Below, one piece after another: positions 44,085-56,444 of a DNA stretch of 64,000 nucleotides. The notes beneath the pieces are model-generated. The model saw nothing but the letters and a program-made list of their open reading frames with translations, did not search any database and was not told where the DNA came from. The translations under genes were made by a program, and so were the position numbers. How positions within the stretch are numbered: position 1 is the first letter of the stretch; each line of letters begins with the position of its first letter. Source of the stretch: Caenorhabditis remanei (lineage: Eukaryota > Nematoda > Chromadorea > Rhabditida > Rhabditidae); assembly GCF_010183535.1 (NCBI RefSeq), contig NC_071329.1:5890001-5954000 (forward strand), in the 5' to 3' direction.

Positions 44085-47000
44085 CCACCATTAGAAATCA
44101 ACAAATATATAATCAAAATTCCTAAAAATAGGACTTTTTTAAATCTAGAAATCAATAAAATTATGATTGAAATTCCAAAAAACTGGGTACTTTTTATGAA
44201 ATTAACTTCCCCCACCATTCTTATCTGTGTCGGTACCGGATAGACTCGTCGATCAGAGGATGTAGTAGTCTATAATACCCGGGCTGAGGTTTACTTCAGT
44301 AGACGCGGGTTTGAATCCTCCCGGGTTAGAAATCAACGAAATTATGATTGAAATTCCTAAAAACAGGACTTTTTTAAATCTAGAAATCAATAAAATTATG
44401 ATTGAAATTCCAAAAAACTGGGTACTTTTTATGAAATTAACTTCCCCCACCATTCTTATCTGTGTCGGTACCGGATAGACTCGTCGATCAGAGGATGTAG
44501 TAGTCTATAATACCCGGGCTGAGGTTTACTTCAGTAGACGCGGGTTTGAATCCTCCCGGGTTAGAAATCAACGAAATTATGATTGAAATTCCTAAAAACA
44601 GGACTTTTTAATTTAGAAATCAACGAAATTATGATTGAAATTCCTAAAAACTGGGTACTTTTTATGAAATTAACTTCCCCCACCATTCTTATCTGTGTCG
44701 GTACCGGATAGACTCGTCGATCAGAGGATGTAGTAGTCTATAATACCCGGGCTGAGGTTTACTTCAGTAGACGCGGGTTTGAATCCTCCCGGGTTAGAAA
44801 TCAACGAAATTATGATTGAAATTCCTAAAAACAGGACTTTTTTAAATCTAGAAATCAATAAAATTATGATTGAAATTCCAAAAAACAGGGTACTTTTTAT
44901 GAAATTAACTTCCCACACCATTCTTATCTGTGTCGGTACCGGATAGACTCGTCGATCAGAGGATGTAGTAGTCTATAATACCCGGGCTGAGGTTTACTTC
45001 AGTAGACGCGGGTTTGAATCCTCCCGGGTTAGAAATCAACGAAATTATGATTGAAATTCCTAAAAACAGGACTTTTTTAAATCTAGAAATCAATAAAATT
45101 ATGATTGAAATTCCAAAAAACTGGGTACTTTTTATGAAATTAACTTCCCCCACCATTCTTATCTGTGTCGGTACCGGATAGACTCGTCGATCAGAGGATG
45201 TAGTAGTCTATAATACCCGGGCTGAGGTTTACTTCAGTAGACGCGGGTTTGAATCCTCCCGGGTTAGAAATCAACGAAATTATGATTGAAATTCCTAAAA
45301 ACAGGACTTTTTTAAATCTAGAAATCAATAAAATTATGATTGAAATTCCAAAAAACTGGGTACTTTTTATGAAATTAACTTCCCCCACCATTCTTATCTG
45401 TGTCGGTACCGGATAGACTCGTCGATCAGAGGATGTAGTAGTCTATAATACCCGGGCTGAGGTTTACTTCAGTAGACGCGGGTTTGAATCCTCCCGGGTT
45501 AGAAATCAACGAAATTATGATTGAAATTCCTAAAAACAGGACTTTTTTAAATCTAGAAATCAATAAAATTATGATTGAAATTCCAAAAAACTGGGTACTT
45601 TTTATGAAATTAACTTCCCCCACCATTCTTATCTGTGTCGGTACCGGATAGACTCGTCGATCAGAGGATGTAGTAGTCTATAATACCCGGGCTGAGGTTT
45701 ACTTCAGTAGACGCGGGTTTGAATCCTCCCGGGTTAGAAATCAACGAAATTATGATTGAAATTCCTAAAAACAGGACTTTTTTAAATCTAGAAATCAATA
45801 AAATTATGATTGAAATTCCAAAAAACTGGGTACTTTTTATGAAATTAACTTCCCCCACCATTCTTATCTGTGTCGGTACCGGATAGACTCGTCGATCAGA
45901 GGATGTAGTAGTCTATAATACCCGGGCTGAGGTTTACTTCAGTAGACGCGGGTTTGAATCCTCCCGGGTTAGAAATCAACGAAATTATGATTGAAATTCC
46001 TAAAAACAGGACTTTTTTAAATCTAGAAATCAATAAAATTATGATTGAAATTCCAAAAAACTGGGTACTTTTTATGAAATTAACTTCCCCCACCATTCTT
46101 ATCTGTGTCGGTACCGGATAGACTCGTCGATCAGAGGATGTAGTAGTCTATAATACCCGGGCTGAGGTTTACTTCAGTAGACGCGGGTTTGAATCCTCCC
46201 GGGTTAGAAATCAACGAAATTATGATTGAAATTCCTAAAAACAGGACTTTTTTAAATCTAGAAATCAATAAAATTATGATTGAAATTCCAAAAAACTGGG
46301 TACTTTTTATGAAATTAACTTCCCCACCATTCTTATCTGTGTCGGTACCGGATAGACTCGTCGATCAGAGGATGTAGTAGTCTATAATACCCGGGCTGAG
46401 GTTTACTTCAGTAGACGCGGGTTTGAATCCTCCCGGGTTAGAAATCAACGAAATTATGATTGAAATTCCTAAAAACAGGACTTTTTTAATTTAGAAATCA
46501 TTAAAATTGTAATTAAAATTCCAAAAAACAGGGTACTTTTTATGAAATTAACTTCCCCCACCATTCTTATCTGTGTCGGTACCGGATAGACTCGTCGATC
46601 AGAGGATGTAGTAGTCTATAATACCCTGGCTGAGGTTTACTTCAGTAGACGCGGGTTTGAATCCTCCCGGGTTAGAAATCAACGAAATTATGATTGAAAT
46701 TCCTAAAAATAGGACTTTTTTAAATCTAGAAATCAATAAAATTATGATTGAAATTCCAAAAAACTGGGTACTTTTTATGAAATTAACTTCCCCCACCATT
46801 CTTATCTGTGTCGGTACCGGATAGACTCGTCGATCAGAGGATGTAGTAGTCTATAATACCCGGGCTGAGGTTTACTTCAGTAGACGCGGGTTTGAATCCT
46901 CCCGGGTTAGAAATCAACGAAATTATGATTGAAATTCCTAAAAACAGGACTTTTTAAATCTAGAAATCAATAAAATTATGATTGAAATTCCAAAAAACTG

Positions 47001-50000
47001 GGTACTTTTTATGAAATTAACTTCCCCCACCATTCTTATCTGTGTCGGTACCGGATAGACTCGTCGATCAGAGGATGTAGTAGTCTATAATACCCGGGCT
47101 GAGGTTTACTTCAGTAGACGCGGGTTTGAATCCTCCCGGGTTAGAAATCAACGAAATTATGATTGAAATTCCTAAAAACAGGACTTTTTTAAATCTAGAA
47201 ATCAATAAAATTATGATTGAAATTCCAAAAAACTGGGTACTTTTTATGAAATTAACTTCCCCCACCATTCTTATCTGTGTCGGTACCGGATAGACTCGTC
47301 GATCAGAGGATGTAGTAGTCTATAATACCCGGGCTGAGGTTTACTTCAGTAGACGCGGGTTTGAATCCTCCCGGGTTAGAAATCAACGAAATTATGATTG
47401 AAATTCCTAAAAACAGGACTTTTTTAAATCTAGAAATCAATAAAATTATGATTGAAATTCCAAAAAACTGGGTACTTTTTATGAAATTAACTTCCCCCAC
47501 CATTCTTATCTGTGTCGGTACCGGATAGACTCGTCGATCAGAGGATGTAGTAGTCTATAATACCCGGGCTGAGGTTTACTTCAGTAGACGCGGGTTTGAA
47601 TCCTCCCGGGTTAGAAATCAACGAAATTATGATTGAAATTCCTAAAAACAGGACTTTTTTAATTTAGAAATCATTAAAATTGTAATTAAAATTCCAAAAA
47701 ACAGGGTACTTTTTATGAAATTAACTTCCCCCACCATTCTTATCTGTGTCGGTACCGGATAGACTCGTCGATCAGAGGATGTAGTAGTCTATAATACCCG
47801 GGCTGAGGTTTACTTCAGTAGACGCGGGTTTGAATCCTCCCGGGTTAGAAATCAACGAAATTATGATTGAAATTCCTAAAAATAGGGCTTTTTTAAATCT
47901 AGAAATCAATAAAATTATGATTGAAATTCCAAAAAACTGGGTACTTTTTATGAAATTAACTTCCCCCACCATTCTTATCTGTGTCGGTACCGGATAGACT
48001 CGTCGATCAGAGGATGTAGTAGTCTATAATACCCGGGCTGAGGTTTACTTCAGTAGACGCGGGTTTGAATCCTCCCGGGTTAGAAATCAACGAAATTATG
48101 ATTGAAATTCCTAAAAACAGGACTTTTTAATTTAGAAATCAACGAAATTATGATTGAAATTCCAAAAAACTGGGTACTTTTTATGAAATTAACTTCCCCC
48201 ACCATTCTTATCTGTGTCGGTACCGGATAGACTCGTCGATCAGAGGATGTAGTAGTCTATAATACCCGGGCTGAGGTTTACTTCAGTAGACGCGGGTTTG
48301 AATCCTCCCGGGTTAGAAATCAACGAAATTATGATTGAAATTCCTAAAAACAGGACTTTTTAATTTAGAAATCAACGAAATTATGATTGAAATTCCTAAA
48401 AACTGGGTACTTTTTATGAAATTAACTTCCCCCACCATTCTTATCTGTGTCGGTACCGGATAGACTCGTCGATCAGAGGATGTAGTAGTCTATAATACCC
48501 GGGCTGAGGTTTACTTCAGTAGACGCGGGTTTGAATCCTCCCGGGTTAGAAATCAACGAAATTATGATTGAAATTCCTAAAAACAGGACTTTTTTAAATC
48601 TAGAAATCAATAAAATTATGATTGAAATTCCAAAAAACTGGGTACTTTTTATGAAATTAACTTCCCCCACCATTCTTATCTGTGTCGGTACCGGATAGAC
48701 TCGTCGATCAGAGGATGTAGTAGTCTATAATACCCGGGCTGAGGTTTACTTCAGTAGACGCGGGTTTGAATCCTCCCGGGTTAGAAATCAACGAAATTAT
48801 GATTGAAATTCCTAAAAACAGGACTTTTTAATTTAGAAATCAACGAAATTATGATTGAAATTCCTAAAAACTGGGTACTTTTTATGAAATTAACTTCCCC
48901 CACCATTCTTATCTGTGTCGGTACCGGATAGACTCGTCGATCAGAGGATGTAGTAGTCTATAATACCCGGGCTGAGGTTTACTTCAGTAGACGCGGGTTT
49001 GAATCCTCCCGGGTTAGAAATCAACGAAATTATGATTGAAATTCCTAAAAACAGGACTTTTTTAATTTAGAAATCATTAAAATTGTAATTAAAATTCCAA
49101 AAAACAGGGTACTTTTTATGAAATTAACTTCCCCCACCATTCTTATCTGTGTCGGTACCGGATAGACTCGTCGATCAGAGGATGTAGTAGTCTATAATAC
49201 CCGGGCTGAGGTTTACTTCAGTAGACGCGGGTTTGAATCCTCCCGGGTTAGAAATCAACGAAATTATGATTGAAATTCCTAAAAATAGGGCTTTTTTAAA
49301 TCTAGAAATCAATAAAATTATGATTGAAATTCCAAAAAACTGGGTACTTTTTATGAAATTAACTTCCCCCACCATTCTTATCTGTGTCGGTACCGGATAG
49401 ACTCGTCGATCAGAGGATGTAGTAGTCTATAATACCCGGGCTGAGGTTTACTTCAGTAGACGCGGGTTTGAATCCTCCCGGGTTAGAAATCAACGAAATT
49501 ATGATTGAAATTCCTAAAAACAGGACTTTTTAATTTAGAAATCAACGAAATTATGATTGAAATTCCAAAAAACTGGGTACTTTTTATGAAATTAACTTCC
49601 CCCACCATTCTTATCTGTGTCGGTACCGGATAGACTCGTCGATCAGAGGATGTAGTAGTCTATAATACCCGGGCTGAGGTTTACTTCAGTAGACGCGGGT
49701 TTGAATCCTCCCGGGTTAGAAATCAACGAAATTATGATTGAAATTCCTAAAAACAGGACTTTTTTAATTTAGAAATCATTAAAATTGTAATTAAAATTCC
49801 AAAAAACAGGGTACTTTTTATGAAATTAACTTCCCCCACCATTCTTATCTGTGTCGGTACCGGATAGACTCGTCGATCAGAGGATGTAGTAGTCTATAAT
49901 ACCCGGGCTGAGGTTTACTTCAGTAGACGCGGGTTTGAATCCTCCCGGGTTAGAAATCAACGAAATTATGATTGAAATTCCTAAAAACAGGACTTTTTAA

Positions 50001-53000
50001 TTTAGAAATCAACGAAATTATGATTGAAATTCCTAAAAACTGGGTACTTTTTATGAAATTAACTTCCCCCACCATTCTTATCTGTGTCGGTACCGGATAG
50101 ACTCGTCGATCAGAGGATGTAGTAGTCTATAATACCCGGGCTGAGGTTTACTTCAGTAGACGCGGGTTTGAATCCTCCCGGGTTAGAAATCAACGAAATT
50201 ATGATTGAAATTCCTAAAAACAGGACTTTTTAATTTAGAAATCAACGAAATTATGATTGAAATTCCAAAAAACTGGGTACTTTTTATGAAATTAACTTCC
50301 CCCACCATTCTTATCTGTGTCGGTACCGGATAGACTCGTCGATCAGAGGATGTAGTAGTCTATAATACCCGGGCTGAGGTTTACTTCAGTAGACGCGGGT
50401 TTGAATCCTCCCGGGTTAGAAATCAACGAAATTATGATTGAAATTCCTAAAAACAGGACTTTTTAATTTAGAAATCAACGAAATTATGATTGAAATTCCT
50501 AAAAACTGGGTACTTTTTATGAAATTAACTTCCCCCACCATTCTTATCTGTGTCGGTACCGGATAGACTCGTCGATCAGAGGATGTAGTAGTCTATAATA
50601 CCCGGGCTGAGGTTTACTTCAGTAGACGCGGGTTTGAATCCTCCCGGGTTAGAAATCAACGAAATTATGATTGAAATTCCTAAAAACAGGACTTTTTAAT
50701 TTAGAAATCAATAAAATTATGATTGAAATTCCAAAAAACTGGGTACTTTTTATGAAATTAACTTCCCCCACCATTCTTATCTGTGTCGGTACCGGATAGA
50801 CTCGTCGATCAGAGGATGTAGTAGTCTATAATACCCGGGCTGAGGTTTACTTCAGTAGACGCGGGTTTGAATCCTCCCGGGTTAGAAATCAACGAAATTA
50901 TGATTGAAATTCCTAAAAACAGGACTTTTTTAATTTAGAAATCATTAAAATTGTAATTAAAATTCCAAAAAACAGGGTACTTTTTATGAAATTAACTTCC
51001 CCCACCATTCTTATCTGTGTCGGTACCGGATAGACTCGTCGATCAGAGGATGTAGTAGTCTATAATACCCGGGCTGAGGTTTACTTCAGTAGACGCGGGT
51101 TTGAATCCTCCCGGGTTAGAAATCAACGAAATTATGATTGAAATTCCTAAAAACAGGACTTTTTAATTTAGAAATCAACGAAATTATGATTGAAATTCCT
51201 AAAAACTGGGTACTTTTTATGAAATTAACTTCCCCCACCATTCTTATCTGTGTCGGTACCGGATAGACTCGTCGATCAGAGGATGTAGTAGTCTATAATA
51301 CCCGGGCTGAGGTTTACTTCAGTAGACGCGGGTTTGAATCCTCCCGGGTTAGAAATCAACGAAATTATGATTGAAATTCCTAAAAACAGGACTTTTTTAA
51401 ATCTAGAAATCAATAAAATTATGATTGAAATTCCAAAAAACTGGGTACTTTTTATGAAATTAACTTCCCCCACCATTCTTATCTGTGTCGGTACCGGATA
51501 GACTCGTCGATCAGAGGATGTAGTAGTCTATAATACCCGGGCTGAGGTTTACTTCAGTAGACGCGGGTTTGAATCCTCCCGGGTTAGAAATCAACGAAAT
51601 TATGATTGAAATTCCTAAAAACAGGACTTTTTAATTTAGAAATCAACGAAATTATGATTGAAATTCCAAAAAACTGGGTACTTTTTATGAAATTAACTTC
51701 CCCCACCATTCTTATCTGTGTCGGTACCGGATAGACTCGTCGATCAGAGGATGTAGTAGTCTATAATACCCGGGCTGAGGTTTACTTCAGTAGACGCGGG
51801 TTTGAATCCTCCCGGGTTAGAAATCAACGAAATTATGATTGAAATTCCTAAAAACAGGACTTTTTAATTTAGAAATCAACGAAATTATGATTGAAATTCC
51901 AAAAAACTGGGTACTTTTTATGAAATTAACTTCCCCCACCATTCTTATCTGTGTCGGTACCGGATAGACTCGTCGATCAGAGGATGTAGTAGTCTATAAT
52001 ACCCGGGCTGAGGTTTACTTCAGTAGACGCGGGTTTGAATCCTCCCGGGTTAGAAATCAACGAAATTATGATTGAAATTCCTAAAAACAGGACTTTTTAA
52101 TTTAGAAATCAACGAAATTATGATTGAAATTCCAAAAAACTGGGTACTTTTTATGAAATTAACTTCCCCCACCATTCTTATCTGTGTCGGTACCGGATAG
52201 ACTCGTCGATCAGAGGATGTAGTAGTCTATAATACCCGGGCTGAGGTTTACTTCAGTAGACGCGGGTTTGAATCCTCCCGGGTTAGAAATCAACGAAATT
52301 ATGATTGAAATTCCTAAAAATAGGACTTTTTTAAATCTAGAAATCAATAAAATTATGATTGAAATTCCAAAAAACTGGGTACTTTTTATGAAATTAACTT
52401 CCCCCACCATTCTTATCTGTGTCGGTACCGGATAGACTCGTCGATCAGAGGATGTAGTAGTCTATAATACCCGGGCTGAGGTTTACTTCAGTAGACGCGG
52501 GTTTGAATCCTCCCGGGTTAGAAATCAACGAAATTATGATTGAAATTCCTAAAAACAGGACTTTTTAATTTAGAAATCAACGAAATTATGATTGAAATTC
52601 CTAAAAACTGGGTACTTTTTATGAAATTAACTTCCCCCACCATTCTTATCTGTGTCGGTACCGGATAGACTCGTCGATCAGAGGATGTAGTAGTCTATAA
52701 TACCCGGGCTGAGGTTTACTTCAGTAGACGCGGGTTTGAATCCTCCCGGGTTAGAAATCAACGAAATTATGATTGAAATTCCTAAAAACAGGACTTTTTT
52801 AAATCTAGAAATCAATAAAATTATGATTGAAATTCCAAAAAACTGGGTACTTTTTATGAAATTAACTTCCCCCACCATTCTTATCTGTGTCGGTACCGGA
52901 TAGACTCGTCGATCAGAGGATGTAGTAGTCTATAATACCCGGGCTGAGGTTTACTTCAGTAGACGCGGGTTTGAATCCTCCCGGGTTAGAAATCAACGAA

Positions 53001-54337
53001 ATTATGATTGAAATTCCTAAAAACAGGACTTTTTTAAATCTAGAAATCAATAAAATTATGATTGAAATTCCAAAAAACTGGGTACTTTTTATGAAATTAA
53101 CTTCCCCCACCATTCTTATCTGTGTCGGTACCGGATAGACTCGTCGATCAGAGGATGTAGTAGTCTATAATACCCGGGCTGAGGTTTACTTCAGTGGACG
53201 CGGGTTTGAATCCTCCCGGGTTAGAAATCAACGAAATTATGATTGAAATTCCTAAAAACAGGACTTTTTAATTTAGAAATCAACGAAATTATGATTGAAA
53301 TTCCTAAAAACTGGGTACTTTTTATGAAATTAACTTCCCCCACCATTCTTATCTGTGTCGGTACCGGATAGACTCGTCGATCAGAGGATGTAGTAGTCTA
53401 TAATACCCGGGCTGAGGTTTACTTCAGTAGACGCGGGTTTGAATCCTCCCGGGTTAGAAATCAACGAAATTATGATTGAAATTCCTAAAAATAGGACTTT
53501 TTTAAATCTAGAAATCAATAAAATTATGATTGAAATTCCAAAAAACTGGGTACTTTTTATGAAATTAACTTCCCCCACCATTCTTATCTGTGTCGGTACC
53601 GGATAGACTCGTCGATCAGAGGATGTAGTAGTCTATAATACCCGGGCTGAGGTTTACTTCAGTAGACGCGGGTTTGAATCCTCCCGGGTTAGAAATCAAC
53701 GAAATTATGATTGAAATTCCTAAAAACAGGACTTTTTTAAATCTAGAAATCAATAAAATTATGATTGAAATTCAAAAAAACTGGGTACTTTTTATGAAAT
53801 TAACTTCCCCCACCATTCTTATCTGTGTCGGTACCGGATAGACTCGTCGATCAGAGGATGTAGTAGTCTATAATACCCGGGCTGAGGTTTACTTCAGTAG
53901 ACGCGGGTTTGAATCCTCCCGGGTTAGAAATCAACGAAATTATGATTGAAATTCCTAAAAACAGGACTTTTTAATTTAGAAATCAACGAAATTATGATTG
54001 AAATTCCTAAAAACTGGGTACTTTTTATGAAATTAACTTCCCCCACCATTCTTATCTGTGTCGGTACCGGATAGACTCGTCGATCAGAGGATGTAGTAGT
54101 CTATAATACCCGGGCTGAGGTTTACTTCAGTAGACGCGGGTTTGAATCCTCCCGGGTTAGAAATCAACGAAATTATGATTGAAATTCCTAAAAACAGGAC
54201 TTTTTTAAATCTAGAAATCAATAAAATTAAGACTAAAATTCCTAAAAACAGGACTTTTTAAAATCTTGAAATCATTAAAATTATGATTGAAATTCCTAAA
54301 AACAGGACTTTTTTAAATCTAGAAATCAATAAAAATT
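44085..54337. repeat. Satellite array 2, 233-235-base units, about 44 copies
   Basis: The landmark GGTACCGGATAGACTCGTCG recurs every 235, 233 or 234 bases. Three forms differ in the second 54-base sub-repeat: TAAATCTAGAAATCAATAAA (235), TAATTTAGAAATCAACGAAA (233) and TAATTTAGAAATCATTAAAA (234). The order of forms is partly repeated: a variant with AAATAGGGC recurs 1403 bases (six units) apart at 47772 and 49175. The right end (54181-54337) has four sub-repeats. The left edge starts inside a unit. Sixty-six-codon minus-strand frames recur in 235-base forms and are artefacts of tandem repetition. Confidence 0.95.
44232..44329 (+). other. tRNA-like module of array 2 unit (representative)
   Basis: GGTTTGAATCC is at 44308-44318, in the same context as array 1 (GCGGGTTTGAATCCTCC). 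The hairpin CTGAGGTTTACTTCAG sits ahead of it and a T6 run follows at about 44371. TAGACTCGTCG is a weak A-box candidate. Same interpretation and limits as for array 1. Confidence 0.4.
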
Positions 54338-54498
54338 GGGGGATATTCAGAGAGTTTTTGATTATAAGTACTCAGGTAAAACAGGTGCACAGGTACTTGG
54401 GGATTATAAACAGGGGTATGATGCAGGCCTTTTTTGAGGAAGTGCCATAAAAATCCTTCGGAAAAGTCACCTATTCTCTTTCAGATTTCTTCCGTCAC

Positions 54499-54821
54499 TT
54501 AAACCTCTAATATTTGCTTTTTAAAACATTGACTTTGTAAAAAAAAAGTCACATTTTGATTTTCTTCATCTTCAGTGCAATGTTCATGATAGTCGTCGTC
54601 ACCTTTAGACTCTGGGATCTCCTCACCGACTGGCATCTGAAAAAACGTTTCAGTTTCTGTTCAAATGTTATAAAACTTACTTCAAGATAGGGTTTCGGAG
54701 GTGATGTCTTGACTAGCTCCTTAAGACTAAACGGATCATAGAGAAATTTACCGGTTTGCTCCAAACAATAGTTTCGGCATAAAAAGTAAAGTCCAGGCCA
54801 GTTTTTGAGCACATGTTCAAG
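54499..54821 (-). CDS. Unrecognised two-exon gene, 3' part (copy B)
   Basis: Exon 54821-54681 codes 47 residues (LEHVLKNWPGLYFLCRNYC and on to TSPPKPYLE). It is joined by a good intron (GTAAGT to TTTTTTCAG, 54680-54637) to exon 54636-54499, coding 45 residues with an acidic middle (GEEIPESKGDDDYHEHCTED) and a stop at 54499-54501. The 5' end is unclear: an upstream ATG near 54893 opens MYSTKNVFTFNNFTNYI but in a different frame, and a stop precedes the first exon. So this may be partial or also damaged. It is head to head with the decayed chemoreceptor. Copy A of this gene has a stop and lost both splice sites. Family unknown. Confidence 0.45.
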
Positions 54822-54979
54822 TATTATTATAAGCAGCTACCGATGTAATTGGTAAAGTTATTGAAAGTGAATACATTCTTGGTAGAATACATGTCTAGAC
54901 TACTGTAATCCCAAGAGATCCCTTCAAATACCACTTCCCATCGCTAAAAACATTAACAGATACTCTCGAAAACATTAAA

Positions 54980-56086
54980 ATGTGCTCGACTATGTAGCTA
55001 GAAGTGACCGTTTACGCTGAAATTATTGCATTTGTACTATCTGTTACTCTCAACTTGATTCTCCAATGTTTGATATATGAAATGCCAAAAAAGACTTTTT
55101 GAAACTATAAATATCTTATGTTCTCATGCACATTATTGGAAATTTACTATTCATGTTGCGATTACTGGAGTAAACCGGTAAGAATTTTCAAAATGCGTTA
55201 TTGATCTTTGATCTAAACCTTTGATTCCAGAATGTTCACATCTCTGAGGTTTCGTTCGCCATATTCAACGTCAGAAAAGTGACAGGGTTTAATAAATATA
55301 TTGGAGTAACCGCGCTGTGTTAGTACTTCTAGTAGTAACTCAAATTCTTGATATTCATTTTCAGCTATTTACTGCGGCTGTTATGGAATGATGCTCGTAT
55401 CACTCACCACTCATTTCTACTACAGGTTCTTATCAGTCACTCTTCCGTCAAAGCTTTCTCGATTTGCTGTAAAAAACTTTCCAATTTGGGCTCTCCTTGT
55501 TTTGATGAGTTATTTGATATGGTTTGGTTTGACATACTTTGTAAACGGTTCCTCTTCTATGAAAGACCAAGTTTTGATACCTGAATTCAAAAGAGATTAC
55601 TGTATGCAACCTGATGACTTTTCGTATGTGGGAATACAGTACTATTATACTGATCCATTGACAGGAGAAACAAAGATGCATATCCCTTCACTCTTCTCAA
55701 GTGGTGTTTTTGCATGTTTTATGACTCTTACTTCCGGTTTCATGACTTATTTTGGTGTGAAGACGTATGCTCATCTCAATGAGCTAACGACCATGACTAG
55801 TTTAGATTTCCGTGAACTTCAAAATCAGCTGTTCCGAACTTTGGTTATTCAAACTCTGATTCCCTGTGTTTTCATGTATTTACCAGTCTTTTGTACGTTT
55901 TCATTCCCATTATTCGGCCTGACAAGTGAATCTTTGAGAAACTTTTTGCCGATATCTGTGGCTCTCTATTTGTGCTTCGAACCATTGGTGGCGATGTATT
56001 TCATCAAGATTTTTAGAAAAAGAATAATTGGTATTCAAGATTTCTTAGGTTCAAAATTACTAATTGCAGATTTTCAGAAGTTGTAA
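54980..56086 (+). pseudogene. Chemoreceptor copy B, two nonsense codons
   Basis: Exons 54980-55177, 55231-55318 and 55365-56086 match the Str-type gene at 6672-7751. Exon 1 has TAG at 54995-54997 (TGG in A) and TGA at 55100-55102 (GGA in A), so helix 1-2 translation fails. Exons 2 and 3 are open and keep LQNQLFRTLVIQ. The stop used in A (TGA) is TTA here, adding nine residues before TAA. A downstream start would lose at least two helices. Recent loss is likely because the rest is well kept. Confidence 0.85.
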
Positions 56087-56444
56087 CATGCCAGAAGTAT
56101 AAGAAAAGAGGACAAGTTTCAAATATGCAAACAATAACTTGAATCTTCCTTCATATAAGATTGAGGACACTGCTTCATGAACGATTATTCAATCTGTGTC
56201 CTCACCAACATCAAACATTTGTATCAGTCTTTAAAATAATGCGTTGCTTTGCTCATTTTTATACCATTTGCTCCAGAATTGTCTTTTTAGCATTTGCTGA
56301 AATCTTGAGTTTTTTGTTTTAAAAATACAGAACGAATTTAATTTTTCAAACTTTATTTTAAAGAAAAACAGAAGCCACACAAATGAAAGGAAGGGAAAAG
56401 TTTTTTCCAAAAAAGGGAAGGATAAATTAAATAAAGATAGTAAA
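56087..56444. other. Convergent 3' intergenic (copy B), no gene seen
   Basis: Counterpart of 7752-8147 with many indels and substitutions. AT-rich, no coding signal. Confidence 0.5.

Noticed and set aside
44253..53581. Repeated 66-codon hydrophobic minus-strand frames in array 2 (and 71-107 codons in array 1)
   Set aside because: They recur only because the satellite unit repeats, the unit is not a multiple of three, and the 233-base forms break the frame. No splice or start context supports them.
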